A program made the position numbers and the translations under genes. Shown one piece after another: positions 8,438-17,460 of a stretch of 64,000 nt of DNA (position 1 is the first letter of the stretch; each line of letters opens with the position of its first letter). The stretch is taken from assembly GCF_030382115.1 (NCBI RefSeq), contig NZ_JAUDRJ010000003.1, positions 1,921,719 through 1,985,718 of the forward strand. The letters are read 5' to 3'. Under the pieces are notes generated by a model, which did no database searches, was not told the DNA's origin, and saw only the letters and a list, made by a program, of their open reading frames with translations. Origin of the DNA: Nostoc sp. GT001. Its GTDB lineage: Bacteria > Cyanobacteriota > Cyanobacteriia > Cyanobacteriales > Nostocaceae.

Positions 8438-8808
8438 ATATTAACAATCTCCACAAGTTTTTTAAGCAATTCTACTTCCTCAGTTATTGCTTTACGAATA
8501 CGCTCTATCATGTAGCAAGCCGTGTTCTTATTAACCCCAATCTCTTTGGCAAGCTGACGCACACTAATACCCCCTGGAGAATTTAGCACAAGGTGAATCG
8601 CTACAAACCATTTTTGTAATTCTACATGAGTCTTGTGAAAAAGTGTACCCACTGTAACACTGTATGAAGTAAAGCATTCATTACAGTGATATCTACGCTC
8701 ATTCTTGTATGCAGTAGCGTTGGTTGATTCACAATATGGACACTTTGGCTTTCCACCCCAGCGAATTTGCTCAAGTAGGGCAAGGCATTCTTCGTGATTT
8801 CGTGACAT
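8434..8808 (-). CDS. Stand-alone IS1595-type zinc-ribbon/HTH protein
   Basis: The 124 residues match only the N-terminal part of IS1595/ISXO2 transposases. A zinc ribbon (C23-x2-C26 ... C42-x2-C45, in KCPYCES and YHCNECFTSYSVTVGTLF) is followed by helices and an HTH (about 82-104, ISVRQLAKEIGVNKNTACYMIERIR). The DDE catalytic domain that should follow is absent: the protein ends soon after the HTH, and its stop overlaps the start of the 241-residue gene (ATGA). It is thus a transposase-derived DNA-binding protein, probably a regulator, rather than a functional transposase. The ATG at 8808 lies inside a perfect 40-bp palindrome (8803-8842), which could be its own operator or an mRNA hairpin over the start codon. 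Confidence 0.75.
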   Translation of the reverse strand: MSRNHEECLALLEQIRWGGKPKCPYCESTNATAYKNERRYHCNECFTSYSVTVGTLFHKTHVELQKWFVAIHLVLNSPGGISVRQLAKEIGVNKNTACYMIERIRKAITEEVELLKKLVEIVNI

Positions 8809-8842
8809 TGTTATTCTCAGAGTTCTGAGAATAACAATGTCA
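8803..8842. promoter_or_regulatory. Perfect 40-bp palindrome covering the start codon of the zinc-ribbon/HTH gene
   Basis: Two 19-base arms (8803-8821 and 8824-8842) are exact reverse complements around a 2-base centre. In the minus-strand transcript the AUG (8806-8808) would be base-paired within the stem. As DNA it is an excellent two-fold binding site for the encoded HTH protein. Either role would give autoregulation. Confidence 0.7.
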
Positions 8843-8972
8843 AAAATTACTCTTTAATTTTCTAGCAATATGTATCAATCGTTAAGGAAAAACCGAAGTA
8901 ATATTGCGATCGCAATTTTTATTTTTTCGTATAAAATCCCTTGCTCTTTACTTGTGAGTTAGGAGTCGGGTT

Positions 8973-9515
8973 CTAAGAACAACTGGTGAGGGCTGCACCA
9001 CATTGATCTTCCCTTGTCAACCAACCCTTAACACCTTGATATTCTACCTGCGCCCAATCTCCCTGACAGCCTAACAATTTGACAGCCGTATTAGCAGGAA
9101 TTCTTCTCAGTTTTTGGCTTTTTTGACTGCTACTAGCATATAAATCCACACCGTTAGTACCGTAGCCCCGCGTTGTTAAGGCTAACTTTGGCACGAATAC
9201 CCATCCAGTTCCTTGAAAACCATTGCTAGCATTAGTAATCTGCACCCAATTTCCAGCAGCACCAATAACCTGAACTGTTTCCTTAATGGGTATTTGTCCT
9301 ATGATTACATTATTTGTACTTGCACCACTCCGTACATTTAACCCTTGGGAATCTGTATCGGTGACGTAGGCAAAAATATCGCACTTTTGAGAATCACTTG
9401 ATTTCGCTAAACTTATTTCACTAGCTATACCAGTATTGAGTATCACACTAATACAACTGAATGCCAATCCGATCGCTAAATTTGATGCTGGCTTTTTCAC
9501 TTTTTTTGTCATCAT
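8973..9515 (-). CDS. Secreted protein with two bacterial SH3 domains
   Basis: A 180-residue protein with an N-terminal signal sequence (basic start MMTKKVKKP, hydrophobic LAIGLAFSCISVILNTGIA) followed by two SH3_3-type repeats. The first (about 45-112) has the classic LNVRSGAS...VIGAAGNWVQI...GTGWVF pattern. The second (about 115-170) has VDLYASSS...KLLGCQGDWAQVEY...GWL. Such domains bind cell-wall peptides or mediate protein contacts in the periplasm. Cysteines in CDIFAY, LLGC, DQCG and LTSC suggest disulphides. ATG at 9515, with a second ATG one codon later. No enzymatic domain is fused, so it may be an accessory wall-binding protein. Confidence 0.8.
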   Translation of the reverse strand: MMTKKVKKPASNLAIGLAFSCISVILNTGIASEISLAKSSDSQKCDIFAYVTDTDSQGLNVRSGASTNNVIIGQIPIKETVQVIGAAGNWVQITNASNGFQGTGWVFVPKLALTTRGYGTNGVDLYASSSQKSQKLRRIPANTAVKLLGCQGDWAQVEYQGVKGWLTREDQCGAALTSCS

Positions 9516-9580
9516 TTCTTTAAGTTTCTGGCATCAGTACCCAAGGCTGAAATCTTATTGATATCTCCGAATCTACATAA

Positions 9581-9625
9581 ACTTCAAGACGCGATTTATC
9601 GCGTCTCTACATTAAGGTTTTGTTG
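9581..9625. repeat. AAGACGCGATTTATCGCGTCT palindromic repeat
   Basis: The 20-bp core is self-complementary (AGACGCGAT/ATCGCGTCT) and is followed by CTACATTAAGG. Related copies lie at about 11509-11533, 42770-42797, 47308-47334 and, as separated outer arms, at 25760/25868. Confidence 0.75.
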
Positions 9626-9656
9626 CTCTATCTAAACTGTATTGAGCTATAGTAGG

Positions 9657-11165
9657 TTACTTCATATCATAGCCAAACAAATTTGGGTCTACTTCTCCTA
9701 ACTGCAACTCTGCCAAACCATACTCAGCCCATCGTCTCTCTACCATCGCCGCCACATCTGGGTCGGATTCTAAAGGCGAACCCCATTCATGATTTGTTTC
9801 CGGCGGAATCTTTGTAGTTGCATCAATTCCCATCCGTCCACCTAAGCCAATCTTCTCACTGGCAAAATCCAACGTATCAAAAGGTGTATTCGGCAAAATA
9901 AACACATCCCGCACTGGGTCAACTTTAGAACTAATCGCCCACACAACTTGACGCGGATCGCGAATATTTATGTCTTTATCCACAACAATTACAAATTTTG
10001 TGTATGTAAATTGTGGTAAAGCACTCCAAAACGCTAAAGCTGCTCGTCGCGCTTGTCCCGGATATGCTTTATCAATGGAAATAATCGCTGCTTTGTAACT
10101 CAAAGCTTCCATTGGGAGGAAGAAATCGACAATTTCTGATACTTGTTGCCGCAGTATGGGCGTATAAATGCGATTTAGTGCGATCGCCATCATCGCTTCT
10201 TCTTTAGGTGGACGACCGCTAAATGTTGTTAAGTAAATCGGATTTTTCCGGTGCGTCATACACTCGAAGCGAATTAACGGCGAATCTTCCACGCCGCCGT
10301 AATAACCCATGTGGTCGCCAAAAGGCCCATCTGGTAAAACTTCTCCTGGTGTAATCGTTCCTTCCAAGACAAATTCGGAATCTGCGGGAACTTCCAAATC
10401 TACAGTTTTACACTTCGCCAACTGCACACCAGAACCGCCGTAAAGTCCTGCAAACAGCCATTCTGATAAATCTACAGGGATGGGTGTAGCTGCTGCCATA
10501 ATAATTAGAGGATCTACACCAAGTGCGATCGCAACTTCTAATTTTTTCCCACGTTCGGCCGCTTTTCGCAAATGCCTCGCCCCACCTCGCACCGATAACC
10601 AGTGAACCGTCATCGTATTCTTAGATTGCAGTTGCAAGCGATACACACCTACATTTGGAGTACCCGTCTCACAATCCTTGGTAATTACGAGTCCCAGCGT
10701 GATAATCTTGCCAGCATCACCAATATAAGGACGTATCAAAGGCAACTTATTTAAATCTAAATCATTACCTTGAAGCACAACTTGCTGACAAGGGGGGAAA
10801 AAGTCTCGTCCTGGTTTTGCCTTCACCACATCAAACAGCACTTTCCCAAAATCTATCGCCTGGGAAATCTTCTTCGGCGGTTTTGGCTGTTGCAGCATAC
10901 TCAATTTTTTCCCCAGAGTTTCCAACTCCTCTGGATGCTGCATATTCATCGCCCAGCAAATCCTTTCCACAGTTCCCATCAAATTCACCGCCACCGGGAA
11001 GGAAGCGCCTTTGACGTTTTCAAACAACAATCCTGGCCCACCTTTTTGCAGCATCCGGTTGGAAATCTCAGCAATTTCCAGTTCTGGGTCAACTAAAGCA
11101 GAAATTCGCCGTAATTGTCCTCTTTCTTCCAAAATTTTAATGAATCCCCGCAAGTCTCTCGCCAT
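9657..11165 (-). CDS. ubiD: UbiD-family decarboxylase
   Basis: Full-length (502 residues) UbiD, the prenylated-FMN-dependent decarboxylase. In cyanobacteria it is assigned to decarboxylation of the prenylated 4-hydroxybenzoate intermediate on the way to plastoquinone. Family landmarks are the N-terminal MARDLRGFIKILEERGQLRRI, then KKISQAIDFGKVLFDVVKAKPGRDFFPPCQ, the cofactor/substrate region LSVRGGARHLRKAAERG, and the conserved VLPDGPFGDHMGYYGGVED. Also visible is TKIPPETNHEWGSP near the C terminus. ATG at 11165. The flavin prenyltransferase UbiX that makes its cofactor is not in the window. No frameshift or missing segment is seen. Confidence 0.93.
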   Translation of the reverse strand: MARDLRGFIKILEERGQLRRISALVDPELEIAEISNRMLQKGGPGLLFENVKGASFPVAVNLMGTVERICWAMNMQHPEELETLGKKLSMLQQPKPPKKISQAIDFGKVLFDVVKAKPGRDFFPPCQQVVLQGNDLDLNKLPLIRPYIGDAGKIITLGLVITKDCETGTPNVGVYRLQLQSKNTMTVHWLSVRGGARHLRKAAERGKKLEVAIALGVDPLIIMAAATPIPVDLSEWLFAGLYGGSGVQLAKCKTVDLEVPADSEFVLEGTITPGEVLPDGPFGDHMGYYGGVEDSPLIRFECMTHRKNPIYLTTFSGRPPKEEAMMAIALNRIYTPILRQQVSEIVDFFLPMEALSYKAAIISIDKAYPGQARRAALAFWSALPQFTYTKFVIVVDKDINIRDPRQVVWAISSKVDPVRDVFILPNTPFDTLDFASEKIGLGGRMGIDATTKIPPETNHEWGSPLESDPDVAAMVERRWAEYGLAELQLGEVDPNLFGYDMK

Positions 11166-11860
11166 TGTTCTAATAAAGCTGATTATTTAAGAAGTGTGAA
11201 GCGCTTTCTTATATTATGGGGCATTGGGGATTGGGCATTGAGGAAGAGGCAAAGAAGAAATTTGTTCAATCATTCTCCCTTGTCTTCCCTCCCTCCCCAT
11301 TCGGGAAATTGTTGGTTTTAATTCAATACAGTTCAGATATAGCAGTCCTAAATCATTTGTGAAAATTATATATCTCTTTCTTCTTTCTTCCCTTTGCGCC
11401 CTTCTCTGACGAGACGCTGCGCGAAAGCGTACTTTGCGGTTCGTTTTCTGATTTATAATTTTTCACGAATCAAATAGGATTGCTATAGAGCAACAAGACC
11501 TTTATGTAGAGACGCGATAAATCGCGTCTTGATTTATCTCTTAACCCAAGCCTATTGGGTTTTAATTGGAAATTAACCTATTTAGTAACTTTTCTTAACT
11601 GTGTTTTCCGAAGCATTTAGTTATTGTATTTAGGGATATGCAATTATTTTTTACAAATAAGCGCTAACCAATCAAACATGGCCAGAATATACTATACCTT
11701 CCTGGCAGGCGGCCTTGTTATATAGTCCCTGCTGGGTTTATTTGTTACAAGCTTTAAGTTTATTTCTAAATTTTCGTGAGTTTGCGTTAGCGTAGATCAA
11801 CTAAAACATTTTTCCCACATCATTGAACTAAGAATCCTACACTTAAAAGGTGTGAAATAT
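11166..11860. other. Gene-free interval with repeats
   Basis: About 700 bp without a credible gene. It holds GGGGATTGGGCATTG-type and CTTCCCTCCCTCCCC-type low-complexity blocks, a CGAGACGCTGCGCGAAAGCG dispersed motif (near 11411), and a GAGACGCGATAAATCGCGTCTTG palindrome at about 11509-11533. The part 11640-11830, upstream of nothing transcribed rightward, shows no feature I can support. Confidence 0.6.
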
Positions 11861-12583
11861 TCAATTAATAATATTGACTTTACCAGTGTCAATATCGTAA
11901 CAAGCACCAACAATTTTTAGTTTACCTTCACCGAGCAATTTAGCTAAAATAGTTGAGCTTTCCTGCAATTTTTCAGTCTGATACTGAATGTTGGCTATAA
12001 CTGCATCTTGCATATTATCACCAGTTCGGAACTTTATCCTTTCTACAGATGGTTTAATACCCTCAATAATTAAACCAATTCTCCCAGGAAGTGGTTCGTT
12101 TTTGATTGCTTCTGCTACTGCACCGCATCTTCTGTGACCCAAAACCATAATTAACTGCGAACCCAATACTGCTGTAGAATATTCCAGACTACCTATAACC
12201 GTGTCACTGACAACATTACCCGCAACTCGCACGACAAATAAATCTCCAAGTCCTTGATCGAAGACAATTTCCGCAGGTACTCTAGAATCTGCACAGCCTA
12301 ATATGGCAGCGAAGGGATACTGAGCTTTCGCAACTAATCGTAAGCGTTCTAGTGATTGATCGGGATATTGGCGTTTTTGATGGATAAATCTTTGATTACC
12401 ATCAAGCAATCGTTTGATGGCTTCATTCGGACTGATTGAATTAGGGTTAATTGGGTGAATATCAGCAACAGCAGTTTGCTCTGCATTCCAAAAGCTATCA
12501 CCAAAAGTAGTAGCTGCAATACCTACGACACTGGCGAATTTCAAGAAATTACGTCGCCCAACAAATCCATTAATTCGACTCAT
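11861..12583 (-). CDS. Tat-exported beta-class carbonic anhydrase
   Basis: Beta carbonic anhydrase of 240 residues that interconverts CO2 and bicarbonate. Zinc ligands and the Asp-Arg dyad are present: C97-A-D99-S-R101 in ILGCADSRVP, and H150 and C153 in VLGHRRCGAV. The N terminus carries a twin-arginine signal (R10-R11-N-F-L-K) followed by a hydrophobic stretch and a likely cleavage near VADIHP. The folded enzyme is therefore probably exported to the periplasm, as for EcaB-type cyanobacterial enzymes. I chose ATG 12583 because AGG lies about 7 bases upstream and the Tat motif is then well placed. A TTG 33 bases upstream would add an unlikely extension. It is monocistronic, with large gaps on both sides. 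Confidence 0.9.
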   Translation of the reverse strand: MSRINGFVGRRNFLKFASVVGIAATTFGDSFWNAEQTAVADIHPINPNSISPNEAIKRLLDGNQRFIHQKRQYPDQSLERLRLVAKAQYPFAAILGCADSRVPAEIVFDQGLGDLFVVRVAGNVVSDTVIGSLEYSTAVLGSQLIMVLGHRRCGAVAEAIKNEPLPGRIGLIIEGIKPSVERIKFRTGDNMQDAVIANIQYQTEKLQESSTILAKLLGEGKLKIVGACYDIDTGKVNIIN

Positions 12584-13332
12584 CAATCTACCTGACAACA
12601 ATAAAGCTGTTCTCAAGAAGATATCAGACTTAACTAAAATGCAAGAGTACTTAATTACACGGTTTAAGAGTCATTTAATATTCGGGTGATTGAGAGTGGT
12701 TATAATCCAGTCTCCCTTAGCGATGAAAGCAGATGAACAAGCGATAGAAGATAGTCGTTGAAGCCGCTTTATTGCTCCTTATCTAAATTCTAATAATCAA
12801 TAAGATCGTAATTTTTTTTAAATCTTTATATGAATAAATTTGAGATAGAGTAGAATTCATAATCCATGAGGTAAAATGGGCTTGTGCCTCGCTGCGGCAA
12901 CAGAAGCACAACAGTCTTTATAGTTGGTTTTAAGACTTAGGTTGTGTATTTAACTCACTGAAAATATTCTGTAAATATAGAGATATTATCTTTTAATTTA
13001 TTAATCAGTATTGAGACGATACATCTAGCTATTTTAGAGGATATTTAAAAAGTATTGGGCGAATAGGATTCGGTAATAAGCTGTTCCACATTTAAATTGC
13101 ATAATTACGGCGGGCAAGATGCCCACCCCACAAGAGTTATATAAATTTTAGATATGCAAACTAGATGTGGTTTAGCTTCCACAAACTCTCTTCCACTTCC
13201 GTAGACTAATACAAAAAAGGGTTTTGCCTGTGTAGCCAAGATTTCCAATTGCCAGTTAATAATAAATTAGACTTTTCAAACATCCTCTAAAAGCGTAAGC
13301 GTAGCTCGTTTGGTGTTTGCTTCCTGATTTAC
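12584..13332. other. Gene-free interval with dispersed repeats
   Basis: No credible gene in about 750 bp. Positions about 12838-12965 are a diverged copy of the repeat family also seen at 17573-17715, 29566-29640 and 47041-47115 (shared words AGAATTCA, CTTTATA, AGACTTAG-TTGTGTA). Around 13108-13133 is GGCGGGCAAGATGCCCACCCCACAAG, a self-complementary host repeat that also flanks the element at 39441-39682. Confidence 0.6.
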
Positions 13333-13551
13333 TCAGGCACAAAGCTCTGTTCTGACGTTCATTTTCAAAAGTTTGTGGTTGACTGAAATTGGTTCTCTGG
13401 CTAATAATGTGTTTTTTCTAGTCAAATTTAAAGTACTTCTATCTAAATTCAGGTTAGGCATCTCTTGCCAGCAGTGGCGGCAGAACCAGTAGGTTTCTTG
13501 TAAACGAATGTGACGAAGCATTTGGTTAGAACAGCAAGGGCAGTTTGTCAT
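13333..13551 (-). CDS. Small zinc-ribbon protein
   Basis: 72 residues. The N-terminal 30 form a compact zinc ribbon: C4-P-C-C7 (TNCPCCSNQM) and C24-x2-C27 (YWFCRHCWQEMP). The remainder is a basic, probably disordered tail (NLTRKNTLLAREPISVNHKLLK). Very small proteins of this type are found in Nostocales, often next to signalling genes, but I know of no assigned function. ATG at 13551. It lies about 190 bp downstream of the large diguanylate cyclase on the same strand and may belong to the same transcription unit. Confidence 0.65.
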   Translation of the reverse strand: MTNCPCCSNQMLRHIRLQETYWFCRHCWQEMPNLNLDRSTLNLTRKNTLLAREPISVNHKLLKMNVRTELCA

Positions 13552-13743
13552 AGTATTGTTGTTTTATTAAAAAAGTTAAACACAAATAAGTAGTTTGCTC
13601 TTGGCTTAACTACCAACAGCTTTAATTTATAAACAGAAAATAAAGAACTAATAAAGAAATGACGGTAGTTAAAAAACTTTAGAAAATATTAACAATTACT
13701 TGATTAGCTTAGGGTAGCAAGAACCGCAGGTATCGCTCACTCT

Positions 13744-16700
13744 CTAAGACAGTCTATTTATACAAGAACGATTACGCCCGTTTGCTTTGGCTTGATAAAG
13801 GGCTTGATCTGCTGCCTCAATCAAATCCAAAGGAACCATATTAGATGTGGGAATCACTGTGGCAATTCCGATACTCAAGGTGACGTGGTGCTTCACAGGC
13901 GATGCAGCATGGGGAATATTTAGTTGTTGGATAGCTTTATGAATTTCTTGGGCAACGTGAAAAGCCCCATCACTAGGAGTGTTAGGCAAGATAACAACAA
14001 ACTCTTCTCCGCCATAACGAGCAGCTAAATCCTTAGAACGTTTGACACTTTGTTTGATAGCTTGGGCAATAAAGCGCAAACAATCATCCCCGGTCGCATG
14101 ACCATAAGTATCGTTATATTGTTTAAAATAATCAATGTCGCATAAAAGTAGTGAGATAAAACCTTGTTCTCGTAAAAGATATTGCCAGACAGAATTAAGC
14201 TTAATATCAAAACATCGGCGATTGGCGATTTGAGTTAATTCATCCACCATTACCATATTTTCAAGCTGCTGGTTGGCACGCTGCAATTGTTGATAAAGTT
14301 CAGATTGCTGAATAGCGATCGCTACCTGTGTTGCCAATTGCTGAAGCAGTTCGCTTGCCCAAGGTTGCCACTGACGCGGGGCGCTGCAATGATGAGCAAC
14401 CAAAAGACCCCACAGGCGATCGCCCTGTAAAATTGGTACAACTAGCTTGGCTCTGACTTGCAACTGTTCTAATAACTCTACATGACAAGGGGCAAGTCCG
14501 GCGGTGTAGATGTCTGGAGTAACTCTGAGCGTACTTTCTTGATAAGACTGTCCCTGTATTTTGACAAAATAGTTGTCTGTAATTTCCATATTCAAAATCG
14601 ATTGCCAACCTGCTGCTACAGACTCCGTGACAACCACACCACTCCAATCACGGTTAAAGCGATAGATGATGACGCGATCAGTTTGCAGAAAATGTCTAAC
14701 TTCAGCAACAGTTGTGTTTAAGATTTCATCTAAGTCTAAAGACCTACGGATATGTTGAGCGATCGCATAAACCATGCGTTCCCGTTCTGTTTGCTGTTGC
14801 AGGGCAATTTGTGCTTGTTTGCGGTCTGTGATATCTGTAAATGATGTCACCACCGCAGATGGTTTTGATTCATCGGATTCAAACAGTGGTTGAGAATTGA
14901 TTGAAATCCAAGTCAAACTGCCATCAGGTTTATGAACTCCCATAATCACATGAAATTGAGGTTTTCCGGTGCGTAAGGTGACTATGGCGGGGTGAGTTTC
15001 GCCTGGAAAAGAAGTACCATCTTCATGAATCGCTCGCCATAGCAAAGCGATGGAAGTTCGCCCCATCATTTGATCGGCTGTTAACCCTAAAATTCTTTCG
15101 GCACTGTCATTACAGGTGGTAATGCGTCCATCGGCTTGCTGTAGGACAATACCTTCTGCCATCGCTGTAATTACGGAACGATAGCGTTGTTCGCTTTCTC
15201 GCAGCGCTTCTTCAATACGCTTGCGTTCAGTAATATCAGTATGAGTTCCTAGCATCCGTAGGGGAAAACCATTCTTGGAGCGACTCGAAACTTGACCCCG
15301 ATCTAGAATCCACTTATAGGTTCCATTCTTGCACTTAATCCGATATTCACTGACATATTGTTGGGTTTCACCGGACAAATGCTTGCTAATCTCCTCGTAA
15401 ACCCTCGCTTTATCATCTAAGTAAACCCGCTGTTCCCATTCACTGAGGGTATTTCCAATTTCATGCTCTGCAAACCCTAACATTTCTTTCCATCGTCGGG
15501 AAAAAAAGACTTCGTTAGTTTCAGCATTTAAATCCCAAACTCCATCGCCATTTCCTTCCAAGGCATACTGCCATCTTTCTTCACTGGTTTTGAGTGCGGC
15601 TTCGATTTGTTTACGAGGAGTGATGTCTTCAAAAATGTATAACCGCCCAAAGTATCGATCCTGAGTATCCCGAATTTGACTGGAAAAGCGGCGAATCGTT
15701 CGCCCATCGACAAATAAAATTTCATCCTCAATCGTGCAACGATTTTCTTCAGACTGCAACGGTTTATAGGATTCGACAAATGCCGATGCATCGACAATTG
15801 AAGATATGCAATCAGGAATGATGTCATTATTTTTTAAAGCACCCAAACGCATTTGGTCTTCTAGATGTTCTATGCCCCAAATTTTACAGAAGTGGTGATT
15901 GAAATAAAGGATTTCATCGGTGTGATTGTCAACAACAAAAAATCCCAGCAAAGAAGTTTCAGTCATGGAACGCAGTAAAGCTTCCCGCCAGCGCAATTCT
16001 GATTCTGCACGCTGGTGTTCTTGTAGTGCAGCTTGTTGCTTGGTAATATTCTTTTCGTTGACGAGGATGATGGAGTTACCCGTTACCGGATCGCGGGTGC
16101 ATCGTATATCCACCCCATGCCATTGAATCCCTTCAGTGGTGAACACCTGAGCCTCTATGCTGAACATCTCACTGAAATTAATCGCTTTCATAGCTTGTTG
16201 TCCAACACTCTTGTCAACAAAGTGACTCAGGAAAATATTCTCATCTGACGAGTTAGGGTACAGGGTATCCCGATAACAGCGCAGGGCTGCCGGATTTTGC
16301 ATCAAAGGTACACCATCCATCGTGTAAAGCGAGATCATTACTGTGGTGTGACGTAGGGCTTCAATTGATCTGAGTGTTTCTCGATCGATCTGATTGATAA
16401 TTTCTGTTGATCCTTCAACCAACATCGCCATTCGCCCTTCTTCAATTTGAATTCCAGAAAAGATGCAGCGCAGAGAAATAGGTTTTCCTTCTGGGTAAAA
16501 TGTCCAGTTTTCAGTGATGGTTTTCCCTTGCTGAAATTCTTGCAAATAGCTTTGCATTCGAGTGTGAGTAAACTGAGAAACATCACTGAAGTTGCGACTG
16601 AGCAATTCTTCTCGACTTTCAGCATTCCAAATATGCAGAGCGGATTGATTAGCCCACCACATCTGCAAGTTTTGAATATCATAAATCCAAACTGGAGTTT

Positions 16701-17460
16701 GTAATCGGTCAAATGCAATCAAGTCTGCAACTGATATATTCTTTGGCAATGCTGTTTTTGTGATAATGGAACCTCTAAAATTCTGATACAGAGTTCTTTT
16801 GATTGACTTCAACTTTGGCTGAACTGTCAAATTTTTCAGGTTTTGATTGAGTTGCAGCGTTAGTTGTTGGGAGGATGTAGCCTTTTGCTGATGGCGTTCT
16901 GCTTCCCCAAGAGCGATTCCTAACTCTGCGGCTATCAGTTGGAAATACTCAATTTCTAAAGAACTCCATTTACGTGAGCTACTGCACTGGTGAGCAATTA
17001 CCAAACCCCATAAATGAGGATATGTACTAGAAACTCCATCAAGTTCTTGATTGTTTACTAAAATTGGTACTACTAAATTAGCTCGAATCTGTAAGTCTAT
17101 TAATAGTTTTTTGTAACAAGGGTCAAGGGTTGTAGTATGAATATCTTCAATAACACCAACGCTTCCATCTTGATATCGCTCTACCCATGTCGCATTGAAG
17201 CAAGGATCGTAAATTAATTGCCCTAGAATCGATTTCCATCCATTACTTACAGATTCTTCTGCGATGATTCCATCTCCATCCGGCAAAAAACGATAGATAA
17301 TGGCGCGATCGCTTTCTAATGTTGTTCTAACTTCGCTGACAATAATCTTGAGAATTTCACTCACTTCAAGTGACTGATGAATTTGATCGGCCAGCATCCT
17401 AATTTGAGCGAGGATTTGCTTTAAATCAATTTCAGAACCCGATAGACGATTGAAGAGCAT
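13744..17460 (-). CDS. Multi-sensor diguanylate cyclase (GAF-PAS repeats-GAF-GGDEF), candidate cyanobacteriochrome
   Basis: 1238 residues, soluble. Order: GAF1 (about 25-190), about five PAS/PAC units (about 245-870), GAF2 (about 885-1045), GGDEF (about 1070-1235). The cyclase looks active: GGEEF at 1150-1154, with an inhibitory-site RxxD (RSKD) five residues before it. It should make c-di-GMP and be product-inhibited. GAF1 has D85-P-C87-F88 and C115-Y116. The 28-residue spacing of the two Cys equals that of DXCF cyanobacteriochromes such as TePixJ (Cys494/Cys522). GAF2 keeps the canonical pair C992-H993 (GLAPCHVELL) but has Tyr at the upstream Cys position (DNYF). Both end in the RAxLVVPI strand common to bilin-binding GAF domains. 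ATG at 17460. It follows two response-regulator genes on the same strand. Bilin binding is inferred, not proven. Confidence 0.88.
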   Translation of the reverse strand: MLFNRLSGSEIDLKQILAQIRMLADQIHQSLEVSEILKIIVSEVRTTLESDRAIIYRFLPDGDGIIAEESVSNGWKSILGQLIYDPCFNATWVERYQDGSVGVIEDIHTTTLDPCYKKLLIDLQIRANLVVPILVNNQELDGVSSTYPHLWGLVIAHQCSSSRKWSSLEIEYFQLIAAELGIALGEAERHQQKATSSQQLTLQLNQNLKNLTVQPKLKSIKRTLYQNFRGSIITKTALPKNISVADLIAFDRLQTPVWIYDIQNLQMWWANQSALHIWNAESREELLSRNFSDVSQFTHTRMQSYLQEFQQGKTITENWTFYPEGKPISLRCIFSGIQIEEGRMAMLVEGSTEIINQIDRETLRSIEALRHTTVMISLYTMDGVPLMQNPAALRCYRDTLYPNSSDENIFLSHFVDKSVGQQAMKAINFSEMFSIEAQVFTTEGIQWHGVDIRCTRDPVTGNSIILVNEKNITKQQAALQEHQRAESELRWREALLRSMTETSLLGFFVVDNHTDEILYFNHHFCKIWGIEHLEDQMRLGALKNNDIIPDCISSIVDASAFVESYKPLQSEENRCTIEDEILFVDGRTIRRFSSQIRDTQDRYFGRLYIFEDITPRKQIEAALKTSEERWQYALEGNGDGVWDLNAETNEVFFSRRWKEMLGFAEHEIGNTLSEWEQRVYLDDKARVYEEISKHLSGETQQYVSEYRIKCKNGTYKWILDRGQVSSRSKNGFPLRMLGTHTDITERKRIEEALRESEQRYRSVITAMAEGIVLQQADGRITTCNDSAERILGLTADQMMGRTSIALLWRAIHEDGTSFPGETHPAIVTLRTGKPQFHVIMGVHKPDGSLTWISINSQPLFESDESKPSAVVTSFTDITDRKQAQIALQQQTERERMVYAIAQHIRRSLDLDEILNTTVAEVRHFLQTDRVIIYRFNRDWSGVVVTESVAAGWQSILNMEITDNYFVKIQGQSYQESTLRVTPDIYTAGLAPCHVELLEQLQVRAKLVVPILQGDRLWGLLVAHHCSAPRQWQPWASELLQQLATQVAIAIQQSELYQQLQRANQQLENMVMVDELTQIANRRCFDIKLNSVWQYLLREQGFISLLLCDIDYFKQYNDTYGHATGDDCLRFIAQAIKQSVKRSKDLAARYGGEEFVVILPNTPSDGAFHVAQEIHKAIQQLNIPHAASPVKHHVTLSIGIATVIPTSNMVPLDLIEAADQALYQAKANGRNRSCINRLS

